Origin: Watersipora subatra
Lineage: Eukaryota; Bryozoa; Gymnolaemata; Cheilostomatida; Watersiporidae
Direction: 5' to 3'
DNA: 64,000 nucleotides
Assembly: GCF_963576615.1 (NCBI RefSeq)
Contig: NC_088714.1
Span: forward strand, 64,922,667 to 64,986,666
Shown: positions 20,908 through 34,137 of the stretch, one piece after another
Numbering within the stretch: the first letter of the stretch is position 1
How the letters are laid out: every line of letters begins with the position of its first letter
Position numbers and translations under genes: made by a program
Notes under the pieces: generated by a model
Databases searched by the model: none
Told to the model about the DNA's origin: nothing
What the model saw: only the letters and a program-made list of their open reading frames with translations

Positions 20908-21640
20908 ATACGAAAATCAATATGAAATCGCCAAAAATGATAACGTGCAGTATGGATACTGCAAGTCCTTTTATTTTTGTGTCCCATGGCGGAGGTTTTG
21001 AACATGCCAACTTCTCAAACCACAAAATATGAAAAATCGCTGAATTCGGAGATCTAAAAATGTTTTCCTCACTGTTATGTGAACAAGTTTGTTGGGTATC
21101 AAGTTGATTAGTTTGTTGACAATATATTTTTGTAAATCAAAACTTGCATTTTGTTGCCTGTTTCCATGAGAGATTGGCCGTTTCTCATGAACGTTATTAA
21201 TAAGTTTAACAACTGTCTTGAGCTGCCCAGTTTATCACTAAAGATGCAAAAAAAATTCTTTTCAGATTTGAGATAAAATGTAGCCCTAAACAGAACAATC
21301 TTTTGTTAACAACAACTGGTTCAATAATTATTGCAGCGGCATAATAACTAAATCAGATAACTTAATTATCATGGTGTTCACTTTAAATGAAAATGTGTGA
21401 TTCACTGGGAAAAATGATTTCATTGACTACTAAAATTGTAAATCAGTCTAGAATCATCAACCGATTGTGAGCAGCCTGGTACAATTTCTTTCTAGTCAAA
21501 ATCGATCTTGGCCTACTTGTTCTTTTTGTATGTGGTAATTTTTGGTCATGAGCTAAAACTGTCCAGACAATCGGCATTAAATTAGCTTGTGTAAAGCAAC
21601 TGTACGTAAAGAAGCGATTGATACTGGTTGAGAGGTGAAG
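20908..21640. repeat. Flank segment A, second copy (A2)
   Basis: A2 follows directly on the displaced tail of A1 ('actgatactggttgagaggt' at 20888-20907) and repeats the segment from 'atgaaatcgccaaaaatga' onward, ending in the same tail (21605-21640). It lacks the 505-bp segment of A1 and gives the empty site for the 4.3-kb element. No gene is seen. Confidence 0.75.
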
Positions 21641-22590
21641 GGTCGCTCGAGATCATTTGCAATCTAATGAATTGAAAATACTGTAAAGGAAACTACCCGT
21701 TCTTTTACCCTCTACAAAACAAGCAAGGCAAACAAACCCACCGAGTGTTCAACCACATATATTTAATAATAGATATATAATTGGTTCATAAGTGTCATCA
21801 CAGTAAACAGACAAGCAGAGAGCCTGTGCGCAGTACAACTCTTTTCTAATGATCTTAACAGGTTCCTTTCACATGATCTTTCTCAAGATAGGCTTCGCCT
21901 CATGATTATCACTTCCCGCCATTTTTCTTGGTGAAGTAAATTGTCTAGGTGACTTTATTCTCATAACCAAACCATAATATGGTGGTTTAGCAGAGTGGAG
22001 TATAGCCAAGGGAGCTGAGCTGACTTCTTTGCCTATAACAACTGAGGCAGCCCTGACCACTTGATTCTGATAGCCTGGCTAATACTCAATTACTGAGCCT
22101 ATGATGGTGTCACTATTTTGTGACATTGCATCTGAAATGCTGGTGTTAGTGTCTGGCTGGCCGCCACTACACTACTCCGTAGAGTAGGTAGCAAGAGCTG
22201 AGCACTGCTAATGGTATTTAATCCAAGTTGAAAACAAGAAGTAGGCCCACATTACATGTTTTACAGTAGGTATGTCTAGCCAAATTTTACATTAACCACT
22301 GTATAGTCAACTTAGCGATGGAGTACAACCCAATATCAATATACTGCTTGAAGTATTCTTACTAACCAATCGGACTGACATCAACAGCTAACTGTAAGTC
22401 ACCAATCTATACCTAACTTAGAAATTTAAGTAAAAACTATTGTAATCTCCCTTGTACACTCATCTTAATCAGATATGGCTTGAAATCAGACAAATATGGT
22501 AATATTAATGGTACAACCGGTAAATCTGGGCTGGCTTTCTTTAAGCCCCAAATAATGATTTGTGAATGACCTAAGATGCACTACATCGCT
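21641..22590. repeat. 5' flank of duplicated unit 2
   Basis: No gene is seen. This region corresponds to 20-910 of unit 1 and 39270-40265 of unit 3 ('aggtgacttgatt'-type block, 'gcttgaagtattct', 'gtaagtcaccaat'). The short minus ORF at 21869-22060 has an equivalent in unit 1 only as degenerate sequence and is not supported as a gene. Confidence 0.65.
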
Positions 22591-22760
22591 TCATGGTAAT
22601 AAATCATTTTATTTATTACCACGATTGAAGCATGAAACGATGTACATTAGTTCCACAAGAGCGGTCTTGCATTAATAAGCGGGAGATTGAACAGGAGAGC
22701 CGGGTTACCAAGGCCATCGGAATCAACTCAACTACTGGTATACTTTGGTATATCAACCAG
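22591..22760 (+). other. Predicted 5' UTR exon of transporter copy 2
   Basis: The exon ends TATCAACCAG with donor GTTAGT at 22761. The acceptor is CTGTTTTTAG (ending 23370), 16 bases before the ATG at 23387. A perfect 10-bp inverted repeat (GGTAATAAAT / ATTTATTACC, 6-nt loop) lies at 22595-22620. The left edge is approximate. Confidence 0.55.
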
Positions 22761-23386
22761 GTTAGTAGAATGTCTAGTAACTCTTTCCTTCATCAGTACT
22801 CTTTCTGTCCTGTTTAACTTCCTCTGTTATTATTGGTCCTTATGTATCCTTATGTTATTGGTCTTTATGTATGTAAATACCTACTAAAGATGTTGAAAAT
22901 TAGATTATAATGAATGTCAGTTAGTATTAATGTTTGAAAATACATGTATTTGAAATATGTGCAGAGTTGTTTTAGGTTTGTTCGCCAAAAATGAATATAG
23001 GTTTTTATGTTTTTTTCTGGTGTTAACAAAGATAATTGTAAAACAAAAACACTTTAGCTAGTTGCAATTAAACCTGTTGAAACATTAAAAACTCAATTGA
23101 TTTTTTTGCCTGAAATAAATGTAAAGTGAGTTACTGATAGATGTAAGAAAAGGCATATCTATAGCCAGTGTATAAACTAACAGAACTTTTATGTACAATT
23201 TCATAGGTTGGTATGCAGGTAAATTCTTAGTATCGTAACTAACCTAAAGGAACTAGACAAGTTAGACTATGTGTCTCTCACTAGTGTTCAACTTTGGGAC
23301 TCTCCACCTAGCCGCGAGTTTGATAGACTTAAGTTCTTAAACTGAATATTATTCTAAACTCTGTTTTTAGTTCAAGTTAATTAACA

Positions 23387-26300
23387 ATGACAGAATCAAA
23401 TGAAGATGATGAGACGGATCTGTTATCTGCCAAAGACTTGGACATGAAAAACAGTCTACCTGATACAAGTTCTAAAAAAAAGTATGGAATGCTACTATTT
23501 TTGATGTTTCTACAATGCTTATCACGAGGGTCAGATACATTGCTCTACCCATTCTATCCAGAAGTAGCAAGGGCCGAAGGTGTCATTATGGCTTACATTG
23601 GAATTGTCTACTCAGCCTATGACCTTGCTAGATTTATCTTCTCCCCCTTTTTTGGCACAATTGTAAGTCAACCTTTATTAATTATTAAAGGAGTTTTTAG
23701 TATATATTTACTATACAGATTTATTTACCAGAATTATTTTGGATACAAAAGAAAAATAGCATTAAGTGAAGAGTAAGAGATATATTTACAAAGAAACTGC
23801 CATAACTATTACAAACTTAACTTGTGTATCTTTAGTCCAAACATAGCATAGCCTTAGGTTTCATTAAGGTTTTGAATTACGCAATTAGAGCTCACAGCCA
23901 TTCTTTCTAGAAGCTAAATTTTTGTAAATTTTAATAAAAAAGGAGTTTTTATGGAAGGCTAAAACTAACATTAGATCATGCATACAGCTGCTTGAGTTTA
24001 ACAGTTTTCATCATGTTGGCGCAACTCCTATATTTCCATGAATATCTTTAGATTTCAAGCTAAGATTAACTAATGCTAACTATACCTTTTAAACAAAAGA
24101 CCTTAAGCAGGCCTGCACTCATGTTAAGAACTACTTAGGTCTCAGTTATTCAGAGAGTTAAAGGTTATAATAATCCTGTCTACTCAGTGCAGTTAGAATA
24201 TAAATACATTTCCAATAGAGAGAAGGCAACTCCAACTATTGTGTTCCAGCTTATCATATGCACAAAGCAGTAAAGACTGTTAATAATGTTTAAAAGTAGA
24301 TTAAGCGAGTCCATTTCTAAATTTTACTTGTCAGGCTTTAGGATCTGCTTTTTATGGACACAGGCTACTGAGTTTTTACTTTGATTAGTTCTAAGTATAC
24401 CAAAACATTAATTTTTATATTGAGCATCATTTACTAAATTATTTGACTTTTGAATTTATTTTTAAATAGCTACAAATAAAATAAATGGCGTTTTATTACA
24501 CTTGATCTCAAAATAGACAGAGTAAATTTATTTGTTGTTTTAGCTAACAAGATGGCCACCTAAAAGTATGTGCATGGTTGGAACTCTTATATCAGGATGT
24601 AATCTAATACTCTTTGGGTGAGTTCGAATGCATGTAATAAGATTTAAAAAAAAGAATTATAAAAACTGACACTTTTATCATCAAAATAGGTATTTTCAAA
24701 ATCTTCACCAAGTTACTATCCTTATCGATTCACTTAAATAAAGCAATCATGTTATATATGTTTATAAATCTGCTGTGATCAGCTGCCATTGTCACTTAAA
24801 GGTTGACTTTCAACAAAATTCACATTACAGTTATTCGATATCAAAAGATTCACCATGTTTTACTCTGTTGTGTTGTAAGTGCAAAATATGTGGGAATGTG
24901 ATTACAAGCTCTTAAAAGCTCCAAAACGAACAGTTAATGGCAGCCGCACGAGACCACCGTAGTTTGGATTCTCTTTCCAAAATGGCTCAAATGGGACGTA
25001 GTTGTTACAAGATGGTTTCTGTTTACACTTTCATGCAACCTCATTCGTCGAAATTTTTTCACAAATATACTTCAGTATTCAATAAAACTATATCTATTGT
25101 TCTTACGCGTCTGTTTTATCATCATTGTAATGCTGTCACTTTTAGCACTGATATCTTATAACTCACCGTAAAAAATCGTTAAATTGTTTAACCTTATCTC
25201 GAAGGAATACATATCATTGTCTGATAATCATGACGAGCCTGTTGGTCACCTGTGATAATCGAAAAGTGCTGCAGAAATTATTTGCGAAGTATTGGGTCAC
25301 ATGATCAGATTACGACTTGACAATTGAATAATGCCGAAACAAGACTGTAAAGTAGCGAGCATTTATATTTGATACGGGGTCTTCGGTACAACCCGAAGTA
25401 TTTGTCATAAACTAGTGCTACGATAAGTTTTATATTGAGTTTTTTATTGCCCTTTCACTTCACGTGAGAACATCATGTGACAAGACAATAACCAAACTGT
25501 AATGACTACGTCAGAGAAATAAACAGATTCCAATCTACGACGGCTTTTCGTTTTTGAGCTTTTAAAAGCTTGTAATCACATTTCCACATATTTGGTACTT
25601 ACAACACCACAGAGTAAGACATGGTGAATCTTTTGATACCAAATAACTGTAACATGAATTTTGTTGCAAGTCAACCTTTAAGGTTTCTGTGAAATGTATA
25701 ATAACAACTCAAATAAATTTTACTTCATGTTTTGCTGCAAACAGGTAGTCGTGCATTTAAATTGGAACTCTTAGGGAGCCGTCTCCTTTTGGTTGCAAAA
25801 TGGCAACATCTGTGCTGTCTGGTGAAAAATGGAAAAACTAATTATTCTAGATATGTCGGAGTCATATCAAGTGGATGGTACTTTCTAGCCCTATGTACCA
25901 TACTACGAGTCTTTGCAGGAGTGGGTTCTGCCATGGTAACCATTTCAACTACAAGTATATTACTAAAAGCTTCAGGATTTCAGTCTACCAATGTCATAGT
26001 ATGTATATTGCTAGTACAACACTACTTTATAATACTCTTCTGTATCTCAATATTTAATGTATTTATGTTTATAAACTATCATTGTAGTAATTTATGTCGC
26101 TATCTTGATAATATACTTCTACATATTTCAGCTTGTGACCATGTCAACTATTTATGTTCAATTATGCAGCATGTAATTTAGAGTGAGAACAAATATCATT
26201 TACAAACCTTGTTTCAAATTTATTCAGCCTGAAAACACCTGTGTATTAGTTACGGAAAATATTCTGGTTGGTGACGTTTCCCCTGTTTTAATAAATTTCT

Positions 26301-29300
26301 TTAGACTTGATTAATTTAGATCATAAAATTTGTAATTAATGAACACCAAGGAACTCTATCAACGCATTTGTATATTATTATTGTATCTAACATAAGTTTA
26401 TACCAAAATGTTTAATGCAATAAAATATTTTTTAACTTCACTTCCTGTTTACAGGCTATAGTGGAAGTAGGGACTGGGATGGCTTTTGCCTTTGGTACAG
26501 CACTAGGAGGCACATTATATGAGGTAAAATTTAATTTCTTACCTCGCAATGCATTGCTTGAAACGAAACCTCTGCAAGGCAGGTTACAGTATTAAACAAT
26601 GTAGCAGCTCTCAACACTATCTAAAAATCTTGTATTTATAGACAACCAGAAAGTTAACCGTAAACAACCTTGACATTCTTTGTATGCAAGGAAAAGGGAC
26701 TTTTTCAACTTGATAGAATTTTGCCTGATTTTCTCTGGCTGAGATTCGTTGATTTAAATTGTTAAGATGTGTAGTAGCTAATATAGCCTTAGGGAATTCA
26801 AACTCTATTGTTTTTTAGACACCACTGATGAAGTTTCAGAATGCCGTGTAACTTTTGAGCATTGCTTCTCTTTAGTGTTATGGTTATAGGTTAACTATTA
26901 ACCGTAAAGGTAACTGTATAATTGTAACTTGACATTATAAATGTTCTGATCGCACTGGTTTACACACTCCTAGTAATCAATCTTTTGGTCTCTTAGCCGG
27001 GCTGACGGCAATTAAACTGTCAACTCCTGTACAAATTGTGTGGGTAAACTAGACACTTTTAAACGACCAAAAGTATGCATGTGTAAAAGCACTGTGTTCT
27101 ACATCAGTGATGCACCAAAACCGCATCTAGAGAGTAAAAGATAAACAAACCTATTCATCAGTCACTGCAACATGATTTAAATGCTAGCATGTCTTGACTT
27201 GTTTTTGTCCATTGACTACCATTTCTTTCCTATCGAGAGAGTGACTCTGGTCTAGCAAATAACATCAACTATTTAAACCCTTGTACGCAGCTCTATGGAA
27301 AATATCAAATGTCTTAAATTGCTTATTTAACTCAGATTAGTTGTTTAATCATATCTTGTTGTCAACTTCTACCTGTCTCAGTTTGTAGGATATACTGCAA
27401 CATTTTGGGTTTCTGGTGGAGCTTTGGTCATCTCAACTCTGTTCGTTGCAGTCTTCATTCCAGCTGTTGGTAAGTCTGTGAGAAAAGGAAAATTATCGAA
27501 GAGCGATGATAAAACTGTAAAATTAGATAATATTTATTGTGTGACAGTAAAGACAAAATTATCTGCATATTCTTCTAGCATAAATTTTTAGTGTTAAAAT
27601 ACTTGGTGTGTATTCTTAAAATGTTAAATACTTACTACAGAAAGTTTTCTGTTCACTTTCTATATTTAAGCATATTAACGATATTTTTTACATTTTTGGC
27701 TGAACATTCTTTGGCAACTATTTACCTCTATTAACAATTTCTTTAGACATTTCATCAATAAATGTGATTAGCTATTTGACAGTAATCTATACTAAAATCA
27801 TGGGATAGATTATCTCACCTATAGTGACAATAGAAGCAGGTGCTTGATTTATTGAGAGTTATAAGTCATTAGTACAACAATTATGCTGTAGTATTAAATC
27901 TTTGAAATGCATTTTAATCACAATTTTTCTCAAAGTATAGTGAAATGTTTTATAGCGCTTTATTGTCTAAGCTCATTAGGCTCTACATTCCTTAAAGGAA
28001 ATGTATCATGGTTTGTGGTAAATTCTAGTTCTCTGTAGTTTAATGGTTTAAAATCGCAAGTCACTCAAAACGACTGTATGATCAATGAGTTAATTACTGA
28101 CAGGTATAAACTGTTATAAAAAGTTTCAACAGGTGCTGGCGGAAGCTAACATCAACTAGCCAACTAGTTACTTAAAGCACTGGCAAGTACTAACAAGTGC
28201 CACCAAATACTAATATCCACTAAGAAGTCATTAAGCCACTAAGAAGAGTCATGAATTAATTAAGCACTATCAGGGACTAGCGAGTAGGTAACAGGAAGTA
28301 ACGAATACTAACAGGTGCTAACAAGTTATAACATATGAAGTTCTACACTTCTTGATTTTTATTTCAGTGGAAGGAGAAAAAAAATCCCAGCAAGGGTTGT
28401 TTCGACTACTGACCATACCCGGATGTGTGCTATTATGTTGGACTTATGTTCTGGCAAGAATGCAAACCACGAGCCGCACCATTGGTCTTGCAGAGCTGTA
28501 CATAGAAGAGGTAACTATTCAACTGCATGTTAAAACTGACCTAGCCATTTATTCAATAGTCTCTGTACAAAAATGTACAAAATTGTACAAAATAGTGAGA
28601 ACTGTCTATACTGTTGATATTGAGTCCCAACATAAGATTCATCCCTGATCTTACCAATTAATAGGGTTATAAATAAGTATTGTGTTTTTCTATAAAAACT
28701 TTCTAGTGCAGTTATTTATTAAGTGCTTCATGTCTTTGCCAGCTGAGAGCAAAATTAAAATTATTTGACAAAAGTTGATAAACTAAATAATACCACCAGA
28801 CAAAAAGGCTGGTTTAGCTTTTTAGCTAAGGTTTGCCGTTTGTTAAAAATTAACTTTGGGAGATAATTCTGTTTCTGCTAAAATTCTATAACTCTAAGTT
28901 CCTACCTGGCTCACATGCCTCTTATTCCCCTTTAGATACTTCACTTCTGTCCCAACAAGCCTGTATAATTTAATCTGAGTTTACACAAATTTATTTTTAG
29001 CTCAGAAGTAATCCAGCTGTTCTTGGACTCCTCTATGCCATCTGGTCAGCCTTTTACATTGGTTCTTGTGCCGTAGCTACAAGGTTACTAAATAAAGTAA
29101 GATCTGTACTTTCTGTAAATAATGGAACATATAAAGTAACAGTTTTGAGTCCAACAATTACATATTCTGCTGGTAATTTGTTCTTATAGAGCGAAGTGAT
29201 AAGTAGCAGCATATAAACAATAGACTACAAATTACAGACTATAGAGTATAGATTATAAAATATAAATTATACTCTTTAAACTAAAGAAAATAGACTATAG

Positions 29301-32300
29301 ACTGTTGACTTCAAACTAAAAACTATAGGCAACAGACTATGAACCCTAAACTAGAACTACAGTCTATCGGGTGTCCCATATATATACTATTGACTGTCAA
29401 CTGTTTCCAAGGCTTAAATTAAAGACTGTAGATATTTAAACTAGGACTGTAGAGAGTTGACTATAGACTCAACTATCACACAAAGTAAACAAACTGGTAG
29501 AATAGTGTGATAGATTATAGATGATAGAATATTGACTCTAAACTGTAGATTACAGGTGGTAAACTATAAACTATGGACTGTAAACTATAGACCATAGACT
29601 ATCAGCTGTACAGATCTTAGACAACACATGACACTTGGCAGTTTATAGATGACAGATGACAGATGGCAGACCTCAGAGTATGGGCACTGGGTAGAGCACG
29701 ATCTAATTACTTGTTTACAGTAATTACTTTTAGTCATTTTTGTATTTGTTTATTCTTTGAAGAACCCATCACTGTACAAGTTTGTTCAAAAGAACAATAG
29801 ATAAAACTATTGTATTTCAAGTAAGTATTGTGTATGACAGAGTGTAAATATTTGCAAAATACAAAAAAATTATTCATAGCTGTTCAACCTAAGTATTTCA
29901 ATTTTATTTAGTTTTAACATGTTACAAAAAAGTTATGCAATAAGCATTTGGATAAATCTTGCTATCTATACATCTCTATATACTAATGATTTGTTATACA
30001 GTTTCCACGAAGTAACTACCTTGCTTTGGTAATTTCCTGGATTTGGTCTGGTGTCGCGGTTCTACTAATATGTCCTTCACCTTTATTAGACTTCATATTT
30101 CATGGAAAAAAGTAAGTAAACATGATATGTGTTTAAATCATCTCAAGATTAATTTTCAAGAAGTTTTATCAACAATGTGCTAGTATAGTGAGATGTCTAG
30201 GTTTTTATGTAGCCGTAACAACTATCTAAAACCTAGCAATCTCACCACACTAGCACATTTTTTGATAAAATTGCTAGTAACTTTTTGATACTAGCACCTT
30301 ATTTGGATAAATTGTTGCTCATACGTACTATCGTACATCTCAATAATGTCTGTGACTTCAGATGTTTCTGTTGCTTGAACATTTATCTCTGTTTCATTGC
30401 AGGTACTTTTGGCTCACCACTATCGATACAGTATTTGTGTTCATTCCAACTTCTATTATCTACATAACACCTTTCCAGGCAGCTTTAAATCTTGCTGAGT
30501 AAGTGTTATCTACTTTTGTTAGAGAAGTGATAAAGCAGTGGCACAATTGGCTGCAATGTAGGTCACTGTCTTGCCACAATTAGATAATTGTGGTTCTATA
30601 CGGTGTTACAGCATTTGTAGATGTAAGTAATCAACAATGTAAAATCAGTCATAGATGCCATTGTCAAATTATTTTACAAGTACAATTTTTTTATTTTAAT
30701 GGCACCACAGCAATACCACTAGTTTTGCACAGACATAGAGTTATCAGTTATTATAGTTATCAGTCACAATATCACAATATCTGACAATAAATAAAAAACA
30801 TTCTATTGGTATAATGGCAACACAATAAGTTAGCTGAAGGCATGATTTAAATGTTCATTTTTGTTCTGATGCCAGACACTTTGGCTGATCTACTCGATAG
30901 TGCATATTGATTGTGATTCATGTTTTTGAAAGCTGTGTAGAAAATATAGTTGATGACTTCAAGATTTATCATTGCAGATATTTGAACCTAAGGCTATGTT
31001 TTTTAAGATATGTTACCTTAGGTATCACATTCAGTCATAATCAAATACCGCCCGTCATAACATTCATCTAGGACCAGAACACAGTGGGATTTTACATGTT
31101 TTCTGACCTTTTAGTAAGCCACATATAACATACTTGTATAATTTTTATTAAATCTTTTAGGGTAAATGGATATAAAAGGGACAGTTTGCACACTTATGGA
31201 ATGGTAGCAGGTCTTGTGAACGGTGCGATGTCACTTGGTTCTACAATCGGGCCTGTAATATCCGGAGTTATCATTGAGAGCACGGGTTTTGGATGGACTA
31301 CAACTTATCTAGCATTTGCCAACTTTATATTGGTTAGTTGTGTACAAGTCTACAGCTAGTTTTGTCAAAAGGACATGAATTTGATGTTTTGAAAAAGAAA
31401 ATCTACAAAATCGTTTTTTATCTCACATTCTCAACCATGTTTCTTTCCGTTGTCATGTCTATAGTTCTCATAGGTTGGGTTTTCAACTCATTCAGAATTC
31501 TCTACACAGACTGTGTTATTCCTTCAAAGTATCACATTGTTTTATTTTGTCTAGCAATATCTGTCCCTGACTAGCTTTCAAAGAAGTTGTAACTCACATT
31601 ACATCCTGCTGGAACTTTACATAGACATACCAAAAGATAATTCGCATTATCTTCAAGTATACTCTACATCCAGCATAAAAATTAAAAACTATTCAAACTT
31701 GTAAAACTTGATTATAAAATACTAAATGATTTTTATTATACAAGAACAAGTTTATATTCCTTAACTCAGTTAGCTTGTGATCCATCTGGTAAACAGATGC
31801 ACATTATAAAGTCATATCAAAGTTATGAAAGCCTGTACTAGATGAACCGATCATCTTTAGTCTACTCCTATGATATTTATAGTAATTATGCTGATCTCTC
31901 GTTTGCCTAATTAACTTGTACTTGTCTTTTATTGGTCTGTTGCAACGTCTGCTGGTAAGTTTGTTTATTCTGCATATGAACAATGCTAGAAAAGATGAGT
32001 TTATTTAAATACATTTAATTATATTTGTATTTGAATTAACCTACTGTCTGTTCATGAATATTGATATGCTATATTTTTGTGAAGAGAGGTGTATTGCATT
32101 ATTTTTAAACCTTTTTTGAAGGTTAAATATTACTACAGAAATAGTAATATAGACAGTGAAATTTATCAGTGCTATGTAAAGCTTCAAAACCCTGCTTGGT
32201 TTCGCTCATATATTTGCTCTAACACAAAAGAAATATTCTTAAAACTTCATTGACTGCGTATTTATGTAGTTTATAGTATTTATTACCAACTTTTACATCA

Positions 32301-32644
32301 AATTTTATTTAACATACTTAGTACCATCCATTGTTAGCATATACCATATCAAAGGTTTTCAGTTATACTGTGTTGAAATTTGTTGAAGCTTTTTGTTTTA
32401 TCATTTCCATTTGCAGGCACTATTTATTGGATGCTACTCTATTTATATGAGAGTCACGGGTCAGCCAACAGAAGTAGTAGAGTATCAAGATAATGAAGAA
32501 GTCACGGAAGAAGCTGTGTACAATACAGAGAAAGTAGACAATGTGAGAGAGGTTAATGAAAAAATAATAGAGAAATACTTGAAACATGAAGACTTGACTA
32601 AAGTTTATCTTCAACAACCAGCCTCTGATTCTAGTAATAAATGA
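23387..32644 (+). CDS. SLC18B1: MFS transporter, SLC18B1-like, copy 2 (11 coding exons, complete)
   Basis: Exons: 23387-23662, 24544-24617, 25851-25998, 26455-26523, 27382-27469, 28368-28510, 29001-29096, 30002-30111, 30403-30498, 31161-31332 and 32417-32644. Lengths and phases equal those of copy 1; the sum is 1500 nt (499 residues) with no internal stop. The N-terminus MTESNEDDETDLLSAK carries an acidic dileucine motif (DETDLL) of the kind that sorts membrane proteins to endosome/lysosome or synaptic vesicle routes. The MFS glycine motifs, LYPFYPEVAR after TM1 and the C-tail ending DSSNK are all kept. Exon 8 reads FPRSNY where copies 1 and 3 have FPQSNY. Intron 2 carries an 878-bp transposon, and intron 6 is shortened to 490 bp. 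Role as a proton-coupled organic-cation or polyamine carrier is inferred from family. Confidence 0.9.
24800..25677. mobile_element. TTAA-flanked inverted-repeat transposon, 878 bp, intron 2 of copy 2
   Basis: The ends AGGTTGACTTTCAACAAAAT... and ...GTCAACCT form inverted repeats of about 135 bp (through ATTCACCATG, TTACTCTG and GTGATTACAAGC), ~90% matching. TTAA occurs on both sides (24796-24799 and 25678-25681). Copy 3 shows the empty site ACTTAAGGTTTC, and copy 1 a close variant (ACTTGAGGTTTC). No transposase is inside; the 74-residue ORF 24937-25161 is unremarkable. It is non-autonomous and younger than the unit duplication. Confidence 0.92.
28125..28335 (+). repeat. Degenerate short tandem repeats in intron 5, copy 2
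   Basis: This is the homologue of 7740-7915: repeated 'gcaagtactaacaagtgc' and 'gtaacaggaagtaac' motifs immediately before exon 6. Confidence 0.55.
29215..29610. repeat. Degenerate ACTATAGACT-type repeats in intron 7, copy 2
   Basis: The homologue of 9835-10215 in the same intron, with motifs such as 'gactatagactgttgact' and 'actatagaccatagactat'. Confidence 0.7.
30167..30267 (+). repeat. Imperfect palindrome in intron 8 of copy 2
   Basis: The left arm 30167-30206 and right arm 30227-30267 pair, including AATGTGCTAG with CTAGCACATT. The position relative to the exon 8 donor is the same as in copy 1. Compared with copy 1, two base pairs are swapped on both arms. Confidence 0.8.
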
Positions 32645-32944
32645 TGTAGGGTTGACTTGATGGAGTTGGGTTTGTGATGTTTTACAAACATAAGATTAAA
32701 GATTTCTCACTCATTTCTGAATTTTTTCTATGTAGTTATCATGTTGTTCTATTAGCAAATATACTTCTCATTTTTGGCCAGTCTGTTAGTCATTCTTTAT
32801 CTCTAAGCACATGTTTACATTGGAGGCTAAATCAATGTGTAGGTTATGGAACTGTACACAACAACTAAACGAGCAAACAATTACAAGTGGAAAACAAAAA
32901 AGCAAGTAATTAAGGAACTTTAAAATTATTGAAACCACTGTCAG
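32645..32944 (+). other. 3' UTR/flank of copy 2
   Basis: Aligns with sequence after the stop in copies 1 and 3 until about 32944 ('attattgaaaccact'), where unit 2 diverges into inserted DNA. No further coding exon is seen. Confidence 0.5.
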
Positions 32945-34137
32945 AGTTGAAAACAATGAAAGTTGGAACCACGCAATCACAATCATGAAAGCAACAATCG
33001 TGCTAAGATTGGCATTGCAAGAATTGTAATGCCAAAATAAAAGCTTGAAAAACTACGAAGCTGGTAATGCATCAGTGTAGGAAGCATTGAAACATTACCA
33101 CCCCGCTGCCACTAACAGTGTAGTAAATGATGTACTGACGAAAATATCAAGCATCAGAGCCATCTAACCATTACAGCTGATGAGAGACATTAACAAGCAT
33201 GGTAGATGCATGACCATATATCATTATCACCACCGCACATGAAGAAGTTGTATGACCATATGCTAATTAATTATGATTGTCCCCACTACATATGAAAGAG
33301 AACGATACATCACAAGAACTACCAAAGATTATTCTACAAAGCAAACAACTTTGCAGAGTGACAAGCACAAGCAGAGACGTATGTATATACATCGAACCAT
33401 CAACCAGTCATAAACAAATTGAGTATTTACAACACTTTTTTAGATAAAGTTTATAACATCATTTATTATAGATAAAATGACTTTGTGAAATCATAGTATG
33501 ATCATGCATGAGTTTTAATGTTTGGAAAAACAAAAAAGGTTGATTGAATGGCTATAGAATGCATGACATGAAATATGAATTTTTATCTTGTCTTATTTCG
33601 GATAGATAATTAGAACTGTCTCAGGATGAGGATTATAGCAAAATCTATTTTTACAAATCAGCTATTGATGGTTTTCAGGTTATGTCCAATCTTGTACAAA
33701 TTATTGACTTACATGTAGGTTAATTTATTGGGCACATCGCATCGTCATAGAATCCCAAAAAAGATGGCGTCAGATATCAGATGTCAGAAAAGAATGTTGG
33801 TTGACATTGAGGGCACTAAAAATAGACATTACAAGAATGTTGTAAGATACGCAAGAATGAACTCAGACAACCAATGACACTTGGCAATGATCTGAAAAAT
33901 GAGTATATAAAGAAGAGCTGACAGCAAACCAAAGCAGTGAGAAACTGACAGCAAGCCAGAGAGTGATAAACTGGCAGTGAGACAAGCAGCAAAAGAGGGT
34001 GCATCGAGACAGGAGCCAAGACAGAGAGAGAAGCTAATATAATCCAAAGGAGCCCGCAGCAAACAGCCTGCAGAGGATCAACTCATCAAGAATGAAACAT
34101 ACAGCAGACACAATATACTCACAGATGCAGGAAGCCA
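32945..34137. other. Unit-2-specific inserted DNA upstream of the 23-bp array
   Basis: Copies 1 and 3 continue here with shared flank; copy 2 has ~2.96 kb of different sequence up to ~35905, of which this part is non-repetitive. No gene is recognised. A TATA-like 'gagtatataaagaagagc' lies at 33900-33917, and purine-rich sequence with CAGC/GAGA motifs follows into the array. An LTR origin is conceivable but no paired ends were found. The minus ORFs at 33816-34062 are low-complexity overlaps. Confidence 0.4.

Noticed and set aside
33796-34137. LTR-like promoter and polyadenylation layout upstream of the 23-bp array
   Set aside because: A TATA-like site and AATAAA are present, but no paired ends, target duplication or internal region could be found.
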